A DNA stretch of 64,000 bases from Phragmitibacter flavus (GTDB lineage Bacteria; Verrucomicrobiota; Verrucomicrobiia; Verrucomicrobiales; Verrucomicrobiaceae), in the NCBI RefSeq assembly GCF_005780165.1, contig NZ_VAUV01000006.1:1-64000 (forward strand). Reading direction: 5' to 3'. Below the pieces are notes generated by a model, which was not told where the DNA came from, did no database searches, and worked only from the letters and a program-made list of their open reading frames with translations. Position 1 is the stretch's first letter. Every line of letters begins with the position of its first letter. Positions 52,001 through 59,417 of this stretch are shown here, piece by piece. The position numbers were made by a program, and so were the translations under genes.

Positions 52001-52716
52001 CTGAGCCCGGTGAGATTCCAGGCCCCACGCTCGGCTGATGGGGTTGCACCGCCGGAAGCATTTGTCGAAATGCTCCTGAGGGTTACCGTCAACCCCTGAG
52101 CTGCACCGCCATCGGAAATCACTCCTGAAACCAAATTCGCTCCGCCAACCGCATTCCTTGTCCCAACCGATGAATCAAGTGCCAGGGTCGCACCTTGAGA
52201 GGTGACGCCAGAAGAGATGTTGCCATTCACAATCATGCGAGGACCCACCGCCCCATTGGCCGCGATGTTGATCAACGACAACGCCCCGGCATCCGTCGCG
52301 CTGGTAGGCTCAATGATCAGCGGCGCATCAATAGTCAGGTTTTGCGTCACCCCGGCATCCATGATGATCTGTGACTGATCCACCATGTGCAAGGCGAAAC
52401 CTCCATTGGCTCCCTCACTGCCCAATGTATATGCGCCTGCTCCGGTGAAAAATCCAATTCCACCTATCCACCGGTCTTCGTCAATCGTGACTGACGTGGG
52501 ACCGTTGTCTTCAAAGAATATGGCAACATCACCCGTAGTGCCACCAATCGCGCCAGGCACGCCAAAGCTCCAATTTTCGTCGACGTTCCACGCTTGCACG
52601 CCACTCGGTCCAATCCATTCAAATGCATACGATCTCATACTGGTGGCCATCATCAAACAAGCCCCCAGGAAGATGGGAATGAAGCGGGTGAATCTATTGA
52701 TTTGGAGGGGAATCAT
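49081..52716 (-). CDS. Two-module autotransporter-repeat PEP-CTERM protein
   Basis: A 1211-residue exported protein. The open frame extends back to 52947 across the neighbouring gene, but the ATG at 52716 starts a signal peptide (INRFTRFIPIFLGACLMMATSMRSYA split around a basic start). The modules open near residue 35 (FEWIGPSGVQAWNVDENW) and near 714 (TWIGSGVDQPTQSWANAANW), and close with WQLVDWSGVD and IWKLIDWSN. Beta-strand repeats such as STYTGDTVLESGALFFNT and ANTYLGDTVVSSGVLLAVNE lie between. The C-terminal PEP-CTERM signal is VPEPGRAVLLMVGAMVLV plus RRKRD. It starts 34 bases downstream of cassette protein A, making co-transcription with the cassette likely. Confidence 0.9.
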   Translation of the reverse strand: MIPLQINRFTRFIPIFLGACLMMATSMRSYAFEWIGPSGVQAWNVDENWSFGVPGAIGGTTGDVAIFFEDNGPTSVTIDEDRWIGGIGFFTGAGAYTLGSEGANGGFALHMVDQSQIIMDAGVTQNLTIDAPLIIEPTSATDAGALSLINIAANGAVGPRMIVNGNISSGVTSQGATLALDSSVGTRNAVGGANLVSGVISDGGAAQGLTVTLRSISTNASGGATPSAERGAWNLTGLSTYTGDTVLESGALFFNTIGLAGQASAIGAGDTFRLGGGSIALYTGASATTDRAIISNGGTWFNNTGNSTVTITDAGSVTLTGSLTFRGSGSFSIDALITGSGSLSRTDGGTVFLNNVNNRFTGGISISTGTFEAASIATIAQAAIDGSAIGAGTTIALGQNQANVPVGRLRVSSATGGTTDRAITLNNGANSPATGSGGILESGVAGQTVTFSGTVKTASATVTHASYLGLTGVGNGVMSNIIGGTNADAAANVNLRLEKSGAGTWELQRANQYYRGTLVSAGTLLATNTTGSATGSGEITVNGTGILGGTGIVGGAAGSTITVGNTGTVMVGNTHNIATGMMSAAGYTAAESTFTLGSGADVDMNLQGTFQFDLFGYGDAGTTFGDADLLSFDTTGMITIGSAAVISMADVSGGSNWTTGTWQLVDWSGVDPSMVTGSFTFDLDTDSLAFGYGWDVSQFMTNGTISIIDIPTQTWIGSGVDQPTQSWANAANWENNNVPGPTDDVFFDSAGTVLGGQTRVITAIDENKSFRNLYFSGAQNYLINTGSGGVMYGYGTVLEVQGGNQSFGAQFRVANGVDNEFNIINNGTLNFSQPIMYHRLSGSVANKTLIFSGSGDTTVNHFQRRMNNYDLSIVKNGTGTLTLTGSTAIAAEANLAGAITGTMTVNDGILRINQEGNLGANPAAFNPGHLTINGGTVSAYADVTIDDENRGVTFGEEGATLRVENAAQTFAVNTPVTGAGGLVKTGPGTLSLGGANTYLGDTVVSSGVLLAVNELGSATGIGNVSVASGATLGGSGAISGGNSISVVSGSFLRVGTSHGSPGAAAEVLQLGLGGAANVAIQGTMQFDIRGAGSLLPLDDNYYDSANTSNDFLEIETLGSLSLSGGVVEVSVESTMDWVDGHIWKLIDWSNMMPSSVDTTGLTLATTVFDGFMLEQIIRNDGYYVMAIVPEPGRAVLLMVGAMVLVLRRKRD

Positions 52717-52750
52717 AAAAAGGAAAAGCGGGTAGGATTTGCGGCAAAAA

Positions 52751-55700
52751 TTATGGAGTGAAGCGCTTTGTCGAAATGATTCGGAAGCGGTAGTAGTCAT
52801 CGAGACTGGCTTCACCCACACTAGGCGAAGCAAAGTCCACAAGGCTTGGATCCAATGGATCGATATAACGTTCCAAAGTGGTCGAGCCGCGGATCTCTGA
52901 AGCGACCACATCGGTGTTCTCATTCCAAGTTGCCCACGCCGTGGCATCAGTGCCGCGACTGCGCACCGCTTGAGCCAGGGTCTGGACCCGATAATGCACC
53001 GTGTAAGTGTTGGACTTGGTCGTCAGTCGAGGATACAGGGCGCTGTAAGGACGCTCTTTAAGGTTGTCACCCGTAAGAGCATGGTTGTTCCAAAAGTCCC
53101 GCATCGCTGCCGCGCTAAACGTCTGGCCTTCAGGAACCAGAAACAGTTCACAGATTTCACTCGCTGACTTAAACACATCCGCTCCATTGTTGAAACGCAG
53201 CTCAAACTGTCTCAGGGTTTCCTCCGCATTGATCCTCTGTCTGAACGTTTCTGGGAGGTTTGCCGCCGAACCCTTGTAGTTGGTGGAATTGGCGTTCGGA
53301 ATGGCCACCACCCGCTCGCTTCTGAACAATGCATGCAGCCCGGTGCTGCGATGGATGTAGGTAAAGGGCATCATCTGATAGTTCATGTTGATCTTACCCG
53401 CCGTGGAGAACGGTTCACTAACCGCATAGGGCTCCACCACCGGCATCCAGAACAGATCAAGCAGGAGGTGGTCTGGGGGATCTGTTGCCGTCCCCACACC
53501 TTTATGAGTCGCACCAGTTCCCGTGTGCGGTCTGAACAAAAGAGTCTGCCATGGCACATTTGCCTGAATACCGGTTGGAAGCGATCCGAACATCACCGGC
53601 GAGCTTACCTGGCGGTTGGGCGAGAAGAACGTTGGTCCGGGTTCAGCAAATTGTTCGGTCCGGTCATAATAAGGAACTTCAGGAGTGCCGTTGACCAGAT
53701 TACGTGATCCGTTCCCCTCATCCGGTTTGTTGATGTAAGGTCCGTCGGTATAAGTCGCTATGCCCGTATCCCAATCCCCGGTGGCTGTCGCCGCTTCGGA
53801 CCCCGCCTCTGTTGGCACATCAGGTGCCGTGTTACTGCTATAGACGACTCCAGGCAAAGACAGCAACTTGCCCGTTGTAAATCCACCTTGAACGAAATTT
53901 GACCCAATCGTCTCCGTGAAGGTATGCGCCATACGAATGCCAGGAGTGGCATAGTTTGGGTGACGTTCAAAAACCTCCACGGGGACTTCTTTTCGCCCGG
54001 CAATCAGGCGGTAGTCTCCATGCAGAGGCATCAAGGTTTTGACGATGTCACCCTGCCGGAAAATTGACCCCGCGTAGGGATTGGTCGTGCTGGTGCCCGG
54101 GTTCCTGCTTGCCTGATGCAAGCGGCCAGGTTTCCCGGAGAAAGCTCCGTCATTCGAGAATGACCACCAGTTCTCCCTGGTTGTTGCCTCGGCACTGGGC
54201 GTTCCCGCACTGCTGTTTGGTGCCGTATCCGTTCCCGTCGCGATCAGTTCCGGCGAAGGCATGCTCAGAATTGGCGGAAACTGAAGCTGGATCGTCTGCA
54301 AAGGAATGGAACTATCCGTCACCGTTGGCGTGTGTCCGGCGTAGATACGCACGGTTACCGGACCAACACTGGTCAACCTTAGATTGCCTGTTGCGGGAAC
54401 CGTAACGGGTGCGCTAATGAAAGGATAAACGTTCTGATCATTCAACCCAGTATCTGCCGCCATTGGTCCTCTGGCAGGTATCCTTCTCTGGCTTCCACCA
54501 ACCACCAAAGGCAGACGATACCCCGCCGTTCCGCCCCAGGCGCGTCCATGAAACATGCTGCTGGCGGCGGTGTTCAATGAAACGATCCCATCAGCTGGGA
54601 AACCCAGCGGGATGGTGCTGTTGATCCGTAGATTTTCCAACCCTGTCACCCGTATCTGCATGGACGGGCGGATGTAATTCGCCCCCCGACTTGGACAGAA
54701 CAATTCCATCATGAACATGGCTTCAATCCGTTTCTGGCCGGAGGTCAATAGGCTGCCGCCAAGTGAGCGATTCGCAGTAACATTGCTGGCAATTTTCGCC
54801 TTGTTTAAGTTGTCGTCTTCCGCAGGGTCGCCACTCCCATCCGCCGTCGCAATCAACACCAATCCTGCTTCAGACAAACTGTAATACCGACCAAATCCCG
54901 CTGTGTTGGTGTTGGCTGCGTGAATGGGAGCTACCTGTCCAAATCCGGGGTCTCCAACACCCCCAGCTGATCCGCGGCGACCAGCAAACTGTTTGTTCTG
55001 TCCGGTCGCTGGATACTGCCCAGGATGCAGATTGTCATCATAAAGGTTGGTTGACCTCACGTAGTCCATGATTGACGTAAGTATCTGGTCCCTGTCTGAT
55101 GCGTTGCCACCGGGAGGAACCGGATATTTGTTGAGAAAGTTGCCTCCATAACCCGGGACGTTCTGTTCCATCAGATCCCGGAGGTAGTTATAAACCTCTC
55201 CGTTGCGCGGGATATTGTCGTAATCATTCGTTGGACTGGTCGACAGCTCCCTGGCAAAATAATACTTTCCGCCATTGGCTGTCTCAGAGCAAAATGCAAT
55301 CAACCGGTCAAAAGCGGTGCGCCAGGTTGCATCATTATTGCGATGCACCGGCCACATCGATACGCGCGGCTTGTTGAAAAGCGAAACCTCCGGGGCCCGG
55401 CTGGTGGCGGTCAGGAAGAAACGGCTGCGATCGAGTTGGGCCTGGGTTATTCCGGTCTGCATCGTTCGGGTCGTGCCGCCCGATTCGGGGGTAAAGATCA
55501 ATTCATCGACGGAGGCATAGAGACGGTCGTCATCCAGAGTAACCACTTCCGTAGGGATAACTCTGCCTCCGTTTGATCCGCCCATCTGCATGCGGGGGGC
55601 GATTTGTCCAATTTGCTCACGAGTTAGATTGGGAATGACGGCACTGAGATAAGTCGTGGCAGGATGTCCGGAATAGCGCTGATATTCAAACTGTGCCGGC

Positions 55701-56614
55701 GAACGGTTTGCCAGACCTTCGCGATCAAACGCGGTGCCGGTATGGGGAGGAGCCCAATAAGAGCCCGCCTCGGGTCCATAAATGCCAGTTCCCTCTGGCT
55801 CCCAGCGGTCACCGGCAGCCGTGTTGATGTTCACTTTCGACGTTTCATCGTCCGTCCAGAAAGCCAGCCTTCCAACGATAGGATTTTCTCGCGTCGGAGG
55901 ATTTGCACTTCCTACCCAGGTCGCAGTGCCGCCGGTTCCGTCGTTTCCGGCAGTTCCCCCACCCGTTGGAGAGGTGAGTGATCCATCTCGCAACATATAC
56001 AACCAGCGAACCGGCATCGGAGCCTCATTCACTTCCGCGCCCGATGGTCCTACGGTGGCAAGCGGCGGGGCATCAATTCTGAACCCCTTGGGCCGCTCCG
56101 TTTCTGCCAGGTCGAGACTCGATGGATCGACGATCGGATATTGCTTGGTGCCCTGCAGGTTCAAGACCGGTTGATTGATATCGGCAAAAAGAGACGGCGT
56201 TGAACTCCAGGCAGGTGGCACATCAACATCAGGGTCAAAAGCCGTTCCTGTATTGGTCCATGTCATTCTCTCTGCAGAATAAAGTTTGTAATTGGTGCGT
56301 GGGGTTGAAGATGCGACATTGGAAGCGGAGTCTCCCCATGTCCTGATCATGCCAGGTTGGGATGCCCAGGCTATCTGGCTTCCCTGCGAGGTGGCCTCCC
56401 GGATCTGGGCCATCACAATGTTGACGGCGGTGTCGACCAAACTCTGGCTCCGACCACCACTGTCAGCCAGTTTCGAAGCCTTGGTCTCAGTGGAGATGCT
56501 CAGAAAGAAGGAGAGCACCAAGCCTGAAACCAGCAGCAGACAGCTCAACACAATGACGAGCGCCACTCCCTTCTCGCGCTTACCCATCTGGGCACGACGA
56601 TTCGATTTTTTCAT
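52751..56614 (-). CDS. Verru_Chthon cassette protein A
   Basis: A 1287-residue protein. The start MKKSNRRAQMGKREKGVALV leads to a pilin-like hydrophobic helix (VIVLSCLLLVSGLVLSFFLS, about residues 20-40) and a helical neck with QSLVDTAVNIVMAQIREAT, as in PilX/GspK-like minor pilins. A very long soluble part follows, with Asn/Gly/Thr-rich segments. The first residues of the helix region lack the classical G/FTLVE signature of major pseudopilins, as in GspK-type tip subunits. The cassette family A-D is known only from Verrucomicrobia-type genomes and its function is not established. By size and position this protein is the natural tip or cargo-docking subunit. It follows cassette C by 44 bases and precedes the repeat-protein genes. 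Confidence 0.92.
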   Translation of the reverse strand: MKKSNRRAQMGKREKGVALVIVLSCLLLVSGLVLSFFLSISTETKASKLADSGGRSQSLVDTAVNIVMAQIREATSQGSQIAWASQPGMIRTWGDSASNVASSTPRTNYKLYSAERMTWTNTGTAFDPDVDVPPAWSSTPSLFADINQPVLNLQGTKQYPIVDPSSLDLAETERPKGFRIDAPPLATVGPSGAEVNEAPMPVRWLYMLRDGSLTSPTGGGTAGNDGTGGTATWVGSANPPTRENPIVGRLAFWTDDETSKVNINTAAGDRWEPEGTGIYGPEAGSYWAPPHTGTAFDREGLANRSPAQFEYQRYSGHPATTYLSAVIPNLTREQIGQIAPRMQMGGSNGGRVIPTEVVTLDDDRLYASVDELIFTPESGGTTRTMQTGITQAQLDRSRFFLTATSRAPEVSLFNKPRVSMWPVHRNNDATWRTAFDRLIAFCSETANGGKYYFARELSTSPTNDYDNIPRNGEVYNYLRDLMEQNVPGYGGNFLNKYPVPPGGNASDRDQILTSIMDYVRSTNLYDDNLHPGQYPATGQNKQFAGRRGSAGGVGDPGFGQVAPIHAANTNTAGFGRYYSLSEAGLVLIATADGSGDPAEDDNLNKAKIASNVTANRSLGGSLLTSGQKRIEAMFMMELFCPSRGANYIRPSMQIRVTGLENLRINSTIPLGFPADGIVSLNTAASSMFHGRAWGGTAGYRLPLVVGGSQRRIPARGPMAADTGLNDQNVYPFISAPVTVPATGNLRLTSVGPVTVRIYAGHTPTVTDSSIPLQTIQLQFPPILSMPSPELIATGTDTAPNSSAGTPSAEATTRENWWSFSNDGAFSGKPGRLHQASRNPGTSTTNPYAGSIFRQGDIVKTLMPLHGDYRLIAGRKEVPVEVFERHPNYATPGIRMAHTFTETIGSNFVQGGFTTGKLLSLPGVVYSSNTAPDVPTEAGSEAATATGDWDTGIATYTDGPYINKPDEGNGSRNLVNGTPEVPYYDRTEQFAEPGPTFFSPNRQVSSPVMFGSLPTGIQANVPWQTLLFRPHTGTGATHKGVGTATDPPDHLLLDLFWMPVVEPYAVSEPFSTAGKINMNYQMMPFTYIHRSTGLHALFRSERVVAIPNANSTNYKGSAANLPETFRQRINAEETLRQFELRFNNGADVFKSASEICELFLVPEGQTFSAAAMRDFWNNHALTGDNLKERPYSALYPRLTTKSNTYTVHYRVQTLAQAVRSRGTDATAWATWNENTDVVASEIRGSTTLERYIDPLDPSLVDFASPSVGEASLDDYYRFRIISTKRFTP

Positions 56615-56658
56615 ATTTTAACTTTCTAAATTGGTTAATTGATGGCGTGACGCAGGTC

Positions 56659-57738
56659 TTATGGGGAAGACGCTACAACCGTCTGTTCGCGACTCCATTT
56701 CGCGCCGCGTATGCTTATCTCCGTGCTAAATACTCGATAACTCACCCCGCTGGCCGTCAGGTTGCCGACAAGCGATTCCAAATCAGCGCGACGCGCTTCG
56801 GGGGAAGCATTTTGGAACATGGCGCTCAACCCAAAATTGGGAGGCGAACTTCCATTTTCCAGATCAAGCTGAGAGGCGGATGCTTCATCAATCGCCACCA
56901 TGGTGAACTCGACGACCGGCGGCAACTGGTGCAGGCTGTTGAGCTCGGGGTTGGAAGCGCCCTGGCCGACTAGCGTCGAATCATAGGCATACAAAGGAGC
57001 GAGTTTGTTTCCGTCCGGATCCACCGTTGGATCGCCGACGGCACCTTTGCTCGGCAGTTTTGGCAAAATCACCATCGCAACGATGTTGCTCGCCACCACA
57101 CGCGCCCATTCGCTGCCTTCGACTGAATCGATCCATTCGGCTGGACTCTCGTAAATGTTCAATTCTTCGCTGGGCTGCCTGTATTCCATCAACCGAAAGC
57201 GGCTTCGCGTAACACCGGGAACGAACGCAGGTCGATCGGTGTCTGGACGGAACTCCAAAAAATACCCCCACGTGTTCAATAGATTGTCCAGCCCTGCATT
57301 TTCAGGTTCACTATTAAATCCCAAGGGAGCTTGAAAGAAGATGGCGTGGGTGGGGCGAGTCGAGGCCGCTCCTCCAATCAGAGTGCTGGCAGGTCCCGTT
57401 TGAAACCGAAGCTCTGAATGCCGCCCATATCGGCTCGGAACAAAGGTCGATGCATTCGCTGCCGTGCGCCGATTCCCCGAAGCGTCGAAGTAGTCATAGT
57501 AAGTGTTGAGCGTCGCCTGCGACAAATTTCTGGAAATCGCCTCAAAAGCATCGCGCGCCTCCCTGAACTGGTCTGCTTTGGCGGTGGTATTACGCCAAAC
57601 ATCGCTAGTCTGGCCGATTACCTGAACAATCAGCAGCATCAGAATCGCCAGCACGCCCATCGACAGCAGCAACTCCACCAGCGTGAAGCCCTTCTTGCCA
57701 GACTGGGACGATCTTGAAGATGTGGGTCCTTGGTTCAT
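56659..57738 (-). CDS. Verru_Chthon cassette protein C (pseudopilin-like)
   Basis: A 359-residue protein with a type IV pilin/pseudopilin N-terminus: a short basic leader, then KKGFTLVELLLSMGVLAILM with Gly before the methylated Phe and Glu at mature position 5. The soluble domain includes AFEAISRNLSQATLNTYYDY, similar to GspJ/PulJ-type minor pseudopilins. A prepilin peptidase would process it; none is in this window. The gene overlaps cassette B by four bases (57735-57738), so B and C are translationally coupled. Confidence 0.92.
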   Translation of the reverse strand: MNQGPTSSRSSQSGKKGFTLVELLLSMGVLAILMLLIVQVIGQTSDVWRNTTAKADQFREARDAFEAISRNLSQATLNTYYDYFDASGNRRTAANASTFVPSRYGRHSELRFQTGPASTLIGGAASTRPTHAIFFQAPLGFNSEPENAGLDNLLNTWGYFLEFRPDTDRPAFVPGVTRSRFRLMEYRQPSEELNIYESPAEWIDSVEGSEWARVVASNIVAMVILPKLPSKGAVGDPTVDPDGNKLAPLYAYDSTLVGQGASNPELNSLHQLPPVVEFTMVAIDEASASQLDLENGSSPPNFGLSAMFQNASPEARRADLESLVGNLTASGVSYRVFSTEISIRGAKWSREQTVVASSP

Positions 57739-58313
57739 TTAATTTTTGCGATGTGACTGGTAAAAGTGGTGAAGGGAATGCGAGTGGCAGGATCAATGGT
57801 CCCCGCCAATGGATCGGTCGACCCGCCGATGATCGGGAGATCCTGGTTCTGCGGATTGAGGGCCACCTGAACCGTCACGGTTGCGAGCGAGCTGTTTTCC
57901 AAAACTCCCGACAGCGTGGGCAAATCAGTTCCTGGCATCACGCGCATGTGCGCATGGAAAATGGCCTCCGCTGCATCCGCAGCAGGCAACTCCACTCCTT
58001 CATCGGTAAAATAGCGAATTTCTTTGACCACAGGCACTCCGGCTACTGGCGTGCCGCCTGGCGCAACGCCCACCAACAAATCGTAGTCGGTTTGCACGGC
58101 CTCCTTGATGAGGCGTTGGGCGATCTGGGACGAGACAGTGACATTCATCGCATCACGAAACATGTTCATGCCGGATGGCAACAATCCAAGAAGCGTGATG
58201 ATGCCGAATGCGGCAATTCCCGTCGCCACGGTCACCTCAACCAAGGAAAAGCCGGCTTGGCGGAGTCGTGCAGCAATCGAGTATTTTGGTGTGTTTTTCG
58301 AAAAAGATTTCAT
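57735..58313 (-). CDS. Verru_Chthon cassette protein B (pseudopilin-like)
   Basis: A 192-residue protein. The ATG at 58313 is used; a TTG at 58322 is possible. The leader of about 20 residues ends in RQAGFSLVEVTVATGIAAFG, a canonical prepilin cleavage site (Gly|Phe, Glu at +5), followed by the hydrophobic helix and a globular region resembling GspI/PilV-like minor pseudopilins (AQRLIKEAVQTDYDLL; FHAHMRVMPGTDLPTLSG). Its stop overlaps the start of cassette C. It lies 45 bases downstream of cassette D. Confidence 0.92.
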   Translation of the reverse strand: MKSFSKNTPKYSIAARLRQAGFSLVEVTVATGIAAFGIITLLGLLPSGMNMFRDAMNVTVSSQIAQRLIKEAVQTDYDLLVGVAPGGTPVAGVPVVKEIRYFTDEGVELPAADAAEAIFHAHMRVMPGTDLPTLSGVLENSSLATVTVQVALNPQNQDLPIIGGSTDPLAGTIDPATRIPFTTFTSHIAKIK

Positions 58314-58358
58314 AACAGTCAACTAAAGTAAGGGGTTGGCGTTCAGGCGAATGACCGA

Positions 58359-59006
58359 TCAACCGGGGCGGTAAAGTCTCAATGAACCATTGTAGGGATC
58401 AATTTGGATGGCGGCGTGGTTGGGAGGCGGAGAGCCCTCTTCGTTTGCTCCATGAACGGTGAGAAACCAAGTTCCGGCCCCCAAGTCAGTCGCCCCGTCG
58501 GGACGGAATCGAAGCCGGTAGGCGGTGTAGTCAGTTCCAATTCCCCTTGGCAGAGGCAATTTGGGATCGGCAGTATTGGGCCAGTCTTTCAACCGACTCG
58601 CCTGCATCAAGGTAGAATAGGTCGCATCATCATTGATTACCGCGCCGTTGGGAAGATACTGCACTTCGGCAACCGGCTTGGCGATCGTATTGGTCTCGTC
58701 AAATACGAAGACCTGCAAGGCGGCCACCTCCTGATCAGTCGACAACCTCTCTTCAGACGCATACTTGTAAAACCGCACCTCGACCACCCGGTTTTGCGAG
58801 AGCGCCGTCTGCCTGGCGATGCTCAATGAATCCACCACCGTCTGAATCCCCATCGAAATTTGATTGGCTTTCGAAATGCCGCTGGTCACCGGAACAATCA
58901 ATGCCAGCAGGAGGGTGATGATTACAATCACCACCAGCAACTCCACCAAAGTAAATGCCGAGCCTCTCAAAGACCGACGAACGATGGATGGATTTACTTG
59001 CTTCAT
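58359..59006 (-). CDS. Verru_Chthon cassette protein D (pseudopilin-like)
   Basis: A 215-residue protein, the first gene of the minus-strand run. It has a prepilin N-terminus (RGSAFTLVELLVVIVIITLL; Ala instead of Gly before Phe, Glu at +5) and a GspH/FimT-like soluble domain (SLSIARQTALSQNRVVEVRF, TDYTAYRLRFRPDGAT). The ATG at 59006 is preceded by AGGAG at a 7-base spacing, the best ribosome-binding site in the window. A good sigma-70 type promoter lies 37-66 bases upstream. The Ala at the -1 site is less usual than Gly but is found in other pseudopilins. Confidence 0.93.
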   Translation of the reverse strand: MKQVNPSIVRRSLRGSAFTLVELLVVIVIITLLLALIVPVTSGISKANQISMGIQTVVDSLSIARQTALSQNRVVEVRFYKYASEERLSTDQEVAALQVFVFDETNTIAKPVAEVQYLPNGAVINDDATYSTLMQASRLKDWPNTADPKLPLPRGIGTDYTAYRLRFRPDGATDLGAGTWFLTVHGANEEGSPPPNHAAIQIDPYNGSLRLYRPG

Positions 59007-59042
59007 TATGTGGCTCCTGTAGTTGCTTTGTGATTACCTATA

Positions 59043-59072
59043 ATTATGCGGCTAATGATTGAAACGAGTCAA
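59043..59072 (-). promoter_or_regulatory. Sigma-70 type promoter of the cassette operon
   Basis: Read on the minus strand, TTGACT (59067-59072) and CATAAT (59043-59048) are separated by 18 bases, and transcription would start near 59036. The leader of about 30 bases carries AGGAG at 59014-59018 before the cassette D ATG. Both boxes match the consensus in five of six positions. Confidence 0.65.
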
Positions 59073-59417
59073 TGGCAAAATGTGGATTCATCTAAATAAC
59101 TTTCTCAATCTGAGTGAGTTGCGATTTATCTTTTAATTTTTTTCACAAAGTTATAGAGATTTGACTTATGAATACATGATATATTCATATTATTTATTTA
59201 ACGCAGATAAACGCACCCTTTTATTTCTTTCGCCCCGTATAAATACCTGGTTTATTGGGGGAGTCCAGCCCCTCCCACTCCCGGGGTCGCCTGCAATGGT
59301 TCACCAAATTGCCGCGCCATCGCCAAATTCTTCTTGGCGATTGCTCTCAGCGGGGTTAACTCCCCTCCCGCCATTCAAACGGCGAGTAGCAACAGCACCG
59401 CAACACCTATATCCCTT
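59073..59417. other. A/T-rich divergent intergenic region before gnd
   Basis: No gene is seen. From 59080 to about 59250 the composition is strikingly A/T-rich against a GC-rich background. A perfect inverted repeat TATGAATA/TATTCATA (59167-59174 and 59182-59189, 7-base spacer) follows a TTGACT (59161-59166), so a promoter with overlapping operator for gnd is possible, giving a leader of more than 200 bases. A G-rich/C-rich hairpin-capable segment (about 59258-59284) lies in that leader. Confidence 0.5.

Noticed and set aside
40937-52716. Classical type V autotransporters
   Set aside because: The repeats are of the autotransporter-associated kind, but the C-termini are PEP-CTERM signals (PEPGRA, hydrophobic helix, Arg cluster) and no C-terminal barrel domain exists.
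52717-52947. Upstream extension of the two-module repeat protein
   Set aside because: It lies inside cassette protein A in another frame, and the signal peptide begins only at 52716.
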